Source of the DNA: Stichopus chloronotus
Lineage: Eukaryota; Echinodermata; Holothuroidea; Aspidochirotida; Stichopodidae
DNA length: 64,000 bases
Direction of reading: 5' to 3'
NCBI GenBank assembly: GCA_021234535.1
Contig: CM037829.1
Location: 31,716,962-31,780,961 of the forward strand
The notes beneath the pieces were generated by a model, which made no database searches, was not told where the DNA came from, and saw nothing but the letters and a program-made list of their open reading frames with translations. Position numbers and translations under genes: made by a program. Positions 60,301 through 64,000 of this stretch are shown in pieces; positions within the stretch are counted from its first letter, which is position 1, and every line of letters starts with the position of its first letter.

Positions 60301-63300
60301 ATTTCTCAGGAAGGGCAGGCAGCAGAAATCAACGTCTGCAGATACTGTGAATATAATATCCCCATTATTAAAAATTTTCTAAAATTTAAACCTGCTTTGT
60401 GGATAGTGTCTTTTGAGCAGATGATCTCAACTTAATTTTCTTGTTGATCACATGCCATCTTGTATCACCATCATGAGGCAGAAGACAGCAACTGTCATAA
60501 ACCATTGTCACTTTAGTCATTTGATCCTCAAACTTTGCATGTAAAGTGACATTCAGTAGATAATAATCTCTATAAATCGCATTCAGGTCAAAGTTCAGTA
60601 GAGGTAAGTTTGATACCTTGATTGTGTAATAATTCAAGTAGAATATGCCTTGTAGCCTGTCTTAAAGGAAGCAGTCAGTGAATAAATTCGCTTGAGGGTT
60701 AGCAGAGGTAGCATCCTTCTTAATTTGATCACTGAAGAAGTCAAACTAGTTGAAGTTCAGTCTTTATCAAAAAATCTTTTTGAAAAATGGCTTTTATTGC
60801 TGGTAAGTTTTGGTCCTCAATTAGAGTAGTTGGAGCATCTTTGTCATAATTGTTTCTCATAATTGTTTCTCATATACAGCAAAGAGTCTCAAAAATGTTT
60901 TACTTTCTGGGTTAACAATAACACTGCTTTACCCATTTTCATAATAAAGTTATGGTCATACTTCCTGTAGAAACATTCACATGTCAATTGTCACACCCAT
61001 TCATCACTCTTTCTAGCATATTTTATATTTTATGACTTCTTAATAACCCTCTGCATGTTATTTGTCTTCTCAAGACCATGTATGAGAAATTTTCTCACTG
61101 GAGCAACCATCACAACAAGGTCATGAAAACAGCCGGGCTCTCAGCTTTGGAGAGTTTCCTGAAACTAGTCGCAGAACAACTTGTGGAAAATTCAGGTAGA
61201 AAAACATCAACTGATTCTGCAGTTTTCAAGGTAGGTATATAATGGCATATCTCTCGAGCAACAGTACATGCATCTCAAAAATGAAAAGAAAAAAATGAAA
61301 TAAAAATGATTTATTTTAGTTGGTGATTGATGTTGAATGCTCAAAAAGTTGTGGTATGCTTGTTGGAATTGGATGAACTGTTGTTGATTACTTGCAGAAG
61401 GCAAGTGCAGTCAAATTCCGTATGTGTGTCTCTATGTGGTGTTGTCTGTATGTATGGTATCTCAAGACGAGAAGCTTGATTGAATTTCAAACTTTCAGAC
61501 AACCAAAAATCCTATTATACTACCCTTCTTTGATGGTTCTAAGTCAAGTTATTGACAGTTTAGTGTGAACTTGATGTTCATGAAAGTGACTGCAGCAAGA
61601 CAGGTTGTACTGAATACAGACTCAGTGTGTACATGTATGCAGAGGTATGCAAGTTGTGTAATTGCTTCTGCATAGAAGGTTTCCACACAAAACAATCTGT
61701 ACTGTACTGTACTGAATTGATGAATTTCTGATTGCCATCTGAATCGGGCGTTAAAGTGCAACATGTGTGTACATTCCAGAGTTCGTATAGGGTCTTGAAA
61801 ACTTCAAAAGTACTGGAATCTATATTTGTCATTCTCAAGTCCTTGAGAGTGCTTACATTTTGTTCCTTTGCATCAACATCCTTGAAGAATGCCTCGATTT
61901 CAGTGATTTGAAATGTAGTTGTACAGTTTAGTGCTTAAAGTGGACTTAAAGTCAAAAATTTCAAAAATATATTTTATAAAGCTTGAAAAAAGCATCAAAA
62001 TGTTCCAACTCCCATCTTCACAGGGCATTCCTGAGCTGAGATATAAAATGTTGAAGCCAATTCACTAAATTCAAAATGGTAGATTGCACAATAATTTGTG
62101 ATGTCATTCTTGTACTACTCAAATTGCCATCTTTGTATTACTGTGTTTCTTCGAACGCCATCACACATTGTTCCAAAATGCGATCATTGTTTTATGGTTA
62201 TAGGGTGACTGGGCTATAATACCCCTCTCCTTACAACATGCTAACAAAGAAACAGTAATTGTGTCATTTTAATTTTACAAGGAAACAAAAGCAGGTAATG
62301 TGAGTTGTACAAGAAGGCCATCACAGGCTGTTATGCAATCAATGATTCCAAATTTAGTGAATAAATTTCAACATTTTATATCTCAGCATAGGAATGTCCA
62401 ATAAAGATGGGAGTTGGAACATTTTGATACATTTTTCATGTTTTGTAATATATGTTTTTGACAATTTTGACTTTAGGTCCACTTTAATTATCTGCAACAA
62501 ATGCTTTAGTCAGGACTTGCTTTGTTCCCTGCCAACATCAAGTGTGTGTGAGAATTTCCAGAGAAATTTTTCGTTGTCTTAGAAGTAGTTTGGTGTACTT
62601 GAACAAAAGTTCAACCTTAAAAAGTGCTTGATTTTTATCCAGAGAAGAGTGTACGGACCCTGACATTCATTACATTTTTGAGAGGTTTTTCAAATGTATG
62701 TGTCTTCCCTTTTCTTCATACAGTTTTTCATCAGGCAGTTCCGTAGTTCGATTGAAAACACAGACAGTGGTCTTAAGACTTGGTCAACTGCTGTGAGGGG
62801 CTATGGATTTTTTGCTGCAGTAAGCTCTTTTTTTGTTTGTATATTGAAACACAAGCAAGTAATTTTGTTATTTTAGTCAATGGTAGGGGAAATATGGTGA
62901 AGGATGCAAATTCATTATAATTTTGTCTCATCTGAACCCTTGTGATATGTATTACCATTTTGCAAAGAATTTCTTCTCATTGATTAAGTAGTTGCAGACA
63001 TGTGATCCCAATTTTCTTGCCGGGTATGTACAGCTTAGGACACCCAGGGAGTGCTGTTTCTGGCCACCGGGGGGGCTTTTTGCTCCACTCAGATAGTTCT
63101 GCTGGCTCTCACCTCCACCCCCCACCTCACTCCCTCAATTTTCTTTTGTTACATCACACCTGACTTTAGTCATTTTGGTAACACTCTATTATATTTATCC
63201 AATATCCAATGTCTGTGTGGTCGTGTGTCAGTGAAACCTAATTTTTTGTTTTCAGAGGATTATGATCTTATGACCCTTTTTGATGTTTTGCTACCACTGT

Positions 63301-63511
63301 TACATTGCAAGCTTCTTTTACTTTGTAAATCGTGTTTTTGTAGAAACTAACAGTGAGATGGTTGTTGTCTAAAAGAAGTGTGAAGCAAGGTTATAATGTC
63401 AATAACTTTGTATTTTTTTTGTTTTCAGCCTTGCAAAGCTTTCCTGGGAGAGAACGATGTTAAGTTTATGTTCACTGAAATGCTTCAGAGAAGTGAACAG
63501 CTTTTCCTTCA
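51156..63511 (+). CDS. PRKDC: DNA-dependent protein kinase catalytic subunit (DNA-PKcs), first ten coding exons
   Basis: Spliced gene running off the right edge. Coding exons: 51156-51303, 53097-53173, 55407-55574, 56593-56701, 57573-57685, 58275-58374, 59188-59339, 61075-61230, 62724-62819, 63429-63511. Total 1202 nt, about 400 residues of a protein normally near 4100. These encode the N-terminal helical-repeat arm of DNA-PKcs, the nuclear PIKK kinase that acts with Ku in non-homologous end joining; the kinase domain is outside the window. Segments collinear with the vertebrate protein include IKDTC, ALEVLTEVLQ, MTSKTKKPEMTTIAGCLVGL with NFTQSVEE, LQRYSVPEAGLKLFGMHA, LSALESFLK and AVRGYGFFAAPCK. 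All junction phases agree. The ATG at 51156 (G at -3 and +4) follows an in-frame TAG at 51135, so the start is fixed unless a 5' exon is missing. The gene is divergent from SLC26A11 copy A. Confidence 0.94.
53097..53173 (+). CDS. PRKDC: PRKDC coding exon 2
   Basis: 77 nt, phase 1 in and phase 0 out, encoding AFAVSEVFHTDRGILNLLKG, then AAAKEE. It aligns with the human LVFSRDFGLLVFV segment. The acceptor is CATGTAG and the donor GAG/GTAAGG. Confidence 0.88.
53174..55406 (+). other. PRKDC intron 2 (largest in the window)
   Basis: 2.2 kb between exons 2 and 3. It contains one perfect DR1 motif (53842-53854) and otherwise AT-rich unique-looking sequence. I see no exon or RNA gene in it. Confidence 0.6.
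53842..53854 (+). promoter_or_regulatory. Perfect DR1 nuclear-receptor motif
   Basis: AGGTCAAAGGTCA on the plus strand in the intron between PRKDC exons 2 and 3. Confidence 0.35.
55407..55574 (+). CDS. PRKDC: PRKDC coding exon 3
   Basis: 168 nt encoding FAGCKEQALKLIGGFLKKKH, then AVGIKDTCIALYLRDKSSKA and KTSALEVLTE. IKDTC and the K-x-(K/P)-x-SAL-x-VL pattern match DNA-PKcs. The acceptor CTACGTAG was chosen because the nearby CGCAG leads to a stop. The donor GAG/GTTCGT is weak but is required by the protein match. Confidence 0.9.
56593..56701 (+). CDS. PRKDC: PRKDC coding exon 4
   Basis: 109 nt, phase 0 in and phase 1 out, encoding VLQFASNQEGKVDLNVSAII, then KRFFEALMQSSRGTQG. The acceptor TTTTAG is favoured over an in-phase TTTTGCAG 9 nt later, because VLQ is conserved with human LLQ. 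The donor is GGAG/GTAATC. Confidence 0.88.
57573..57685 (+). CDS. PRKDC: PRKDC coding exon 5
   Basis: 113 nt, phase 1 in and phase 0 out, encoding VKYGLCVLLGVISELFPEDM, then LPYGEKLTGIYVSMLKQQ. It is collinear with human VYELLGLLGEVHPSEM and the following helix. The acceptor has a long T tract ending AAG; the donor is CAG/GTAATA. Confidence 0.92.
58275..58374 (+). CDS. PRKDC: PRKDC coding exon 6
   Basis: 100 nt, phase 0 in and phase 1 out, encoding MTSKTKKPEMTTIAGCLVGL, then SRTLVNFTQSVEE. It is very close to the human [20 protein letters not shown] segment. The acceptor is CTCAG and the donor GAAG/GTATGT. Confidence 0.94.
58730..58868. repeat. 20-bp tandem repeat, about 7 copies
   Basis: The unit is TTTGATTGAGTCTAATCGTA with one or two substitutions per copy, in strict 20-bp register. 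It lies in the intron between PRKDC exons 6 and 7 (58375-59187). Confidence 0.9.
59188..59339 (+). CDS. PRKDC: PRKDC coding exon 7
   Basis: 152 nt, phase 1 in and phase 0 out, encoding DGKYTSDIYKFASMAVEPSV, then DLQRYSVPEAGLKLFGMHA and PQFGPLLYKDYQ. RY.VP.AGL.LF..HA is a DNA-PKcs signature stretch. The acceptor is CCTCAAG and the donor CAG/GTAAAT. Confidence 0.95.
61075..61230 (+). CDS. PRKDC: PRKDC coding exon 8
   Basis: 156 nt, phase 0 to phase 0, encoding TMYEKFSHWSNHHNKVMKTA, then GLSALESFLKLVAEQLVENS and GRKTSTDSAVFK. K.A.LSALESFLK is almost identical to the human protein. The acceptor is TCTCAAG and the donor AAG/GTAGGT. Confidence 0.94.
61935..62487. mobile_element. TTAA-flanked element with long terminal inverted repeats, 553 bp
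   Basis: The first ~155 bp and the last ~155 bp are inverted copies of each other with scattered mismatches. The outer ends are TTAAAGTGGAC and GTCCACTTTAA, and a conserved internal block reads AAATGTTCCAACTCCCATCTT on the left arm. TTAA is present at both ends. It lies in the intron between PRKDC exons 8 and 9 and has no coding capacity. The arms could form a very long hairpin in the transcript. Confidence 0.7.
62724..62819 (+). CDS. PRKDC: PRKDC coding exon 9
   Basis: 96 nt, phase 0 to phase 0, encoding FFIRQFRSSIENTDSGLKTW, then STAVRGYGFFAA. A(V/I)RGYG(F/L)FA is strongly conserved in DNA-PKcs. The acceptor is CATACAG and the donor GCA/GTAAGC. Confidence 0.94.
62985..63065. repeat. Dispersed repeat copy (GCAGACATG.GATCCC family)
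   Basis: TTGCAGACATGTGATCCCAA, then GCCGGGTATGTACAG, GACACCCAGGGAGTGCTGTT. Collinear with 47525-47605. It lies in the intron between PRKDC exons 9 and 10. Confidence 0.55.
63429..63511 (+). CDS. PRKDC: PRKDC coding exon 10 (last in window)
   Basis: 83 nt, phase 0 in and phase 2 out, encoding PCKAFLGENDVKFMFTEMLQ, then RSEQLFL. PCK and D-V-x-F-M align with human [20 protein letters not shown]. The acceptor is TTTTCAG and the donor TTCA/GTGAGT. The following intron runs to the end of the window. Confidence 0.93.
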
Positions 63512-64000
63512 GTGAGTATATACATTATTATGAACCAGCTTGTATTTCTTGCCAGACATAATTTTAATTCAATATACTTTTACCTCGCTTTCTTTTGATG
63601 TATTTTTATATTGTTAATTATATTTGTCTCCTGTCTTGAGAACCACATAAAACTCTTGTTTAATTCCTACATTCAGCATTCAGGGAATAAGCAGTATCAC
63701 ATTACTGTTTGTGATCCAGACAGGGTTACACATATTTCTCTAAGCTAGAAGTGGGATGTAACTTTTCAAGACTCATCTCAAGAAGGGTAACCTTAGTCTA
63801 TCGTTGGCCATGTTGCTGGAGGAAATTGCTCAATTTATGGTGCAGATACAGCAATCGTATCACTGCATATGTGCTCAAAAAAAAAAAAAAAAAAAACGCG
63901 TGCATGCAGAATATAACAGCTATTGGCATATCTTTCGAGAGTTGGGACAATTCGTCTTAACAGCCAGGACACCTCCTTTTCCTTTCAAAAGCAGGACAAT

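Noticed and set aside
1..64000. CRISPR arrays, operons, rRNA genes, autonomous transposases or reverse transcriptases
   Set aside because: No direct-repeat/spacer array, no polycistronic coding, no rRNA-like stretches and no transposase or RT motifs were seen in any of the open frames.

Overview
The window looks like animal nuclear DNA. Genes are split into short exons (51-217 nt in the transporter genes) with GT-AG introns of roughly 0.3-2.2 kb. Base composition is AT-rich, with many microsatellites and dispersed repeats and no bacterial operon or ribosome-binding-site signals. The protein families (SLC26A11 and DNA-PKcs) and the many TGACCTTTGACCT-type dispersed repeats fit a marine invertebrate deuterostome. 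An echinoderm is my best guess, and that taxonomic call is inference only.

Three protein genes can be reconstructed exon by exon, with splice phases that agree at every junction. (1) Minus strand, 41797 down to 27559: a complete SLC26A11-like anion transporter with 14 coding exons and 633 codons, made of an SLC26 membrane domain and a C-terminal STAS domain. (2) Minus strand, 14572 down to 389 and then off the left edge: a second, clearly diverged SLC26A11-like gene. It has 11 coding exons and 510 codons in view; its STAS exons lie outside the window. (3) Plus strand, 51156 to 63511 and on past the right edge: the first ten coding exons (about 400 of roughly 4100 residues) of the DNA-PK catalytic subunit (PRKDC), N-terminal helical-repeat arm only.

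The two transporter genes are tandem, same-strand paralogues. Seven of the nine internal coding exons between exon 2 and exon 10 have identical lengths, and all compared splice phases are identical, so they arose by duplication of an already split gene. The complete copy keeps the canonical SLC26 motifs. The left copy has an acidic N-terminal extension with a dileucine-like motif and has replaced conserved positions in TM3, TM8-TM9 and the TM10 anion-site region. PRKDC is divergent (head to head) from the complete transporter copy across about 9.4 kb that contains a candidate non-coding first exon at 44508-44690.

The intergenic stretches (14573-27280 and 41798-51155) and the introns carry no further gene I can support. 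They do carry two TTAA-flanked fold-back elements (45293-45885 and 61935-62487), a tRNA-derived SINE head (about 10758-10825), three minisatellites with distinct architectures (25569-25935, 27874-28005 and 58730-58868), a 17-bp repeat beside a perfect hairpin (49473-49611), a cluster of perfect palindromes (46426-46800), other hairpins, poly-C runs and several dispersed repeat families. I see no wholly new biological system. The best leads are the functional split between the two transporter paralogues and the repeat content, including four perfect DR1-type nuclear receptor half-site pairs.
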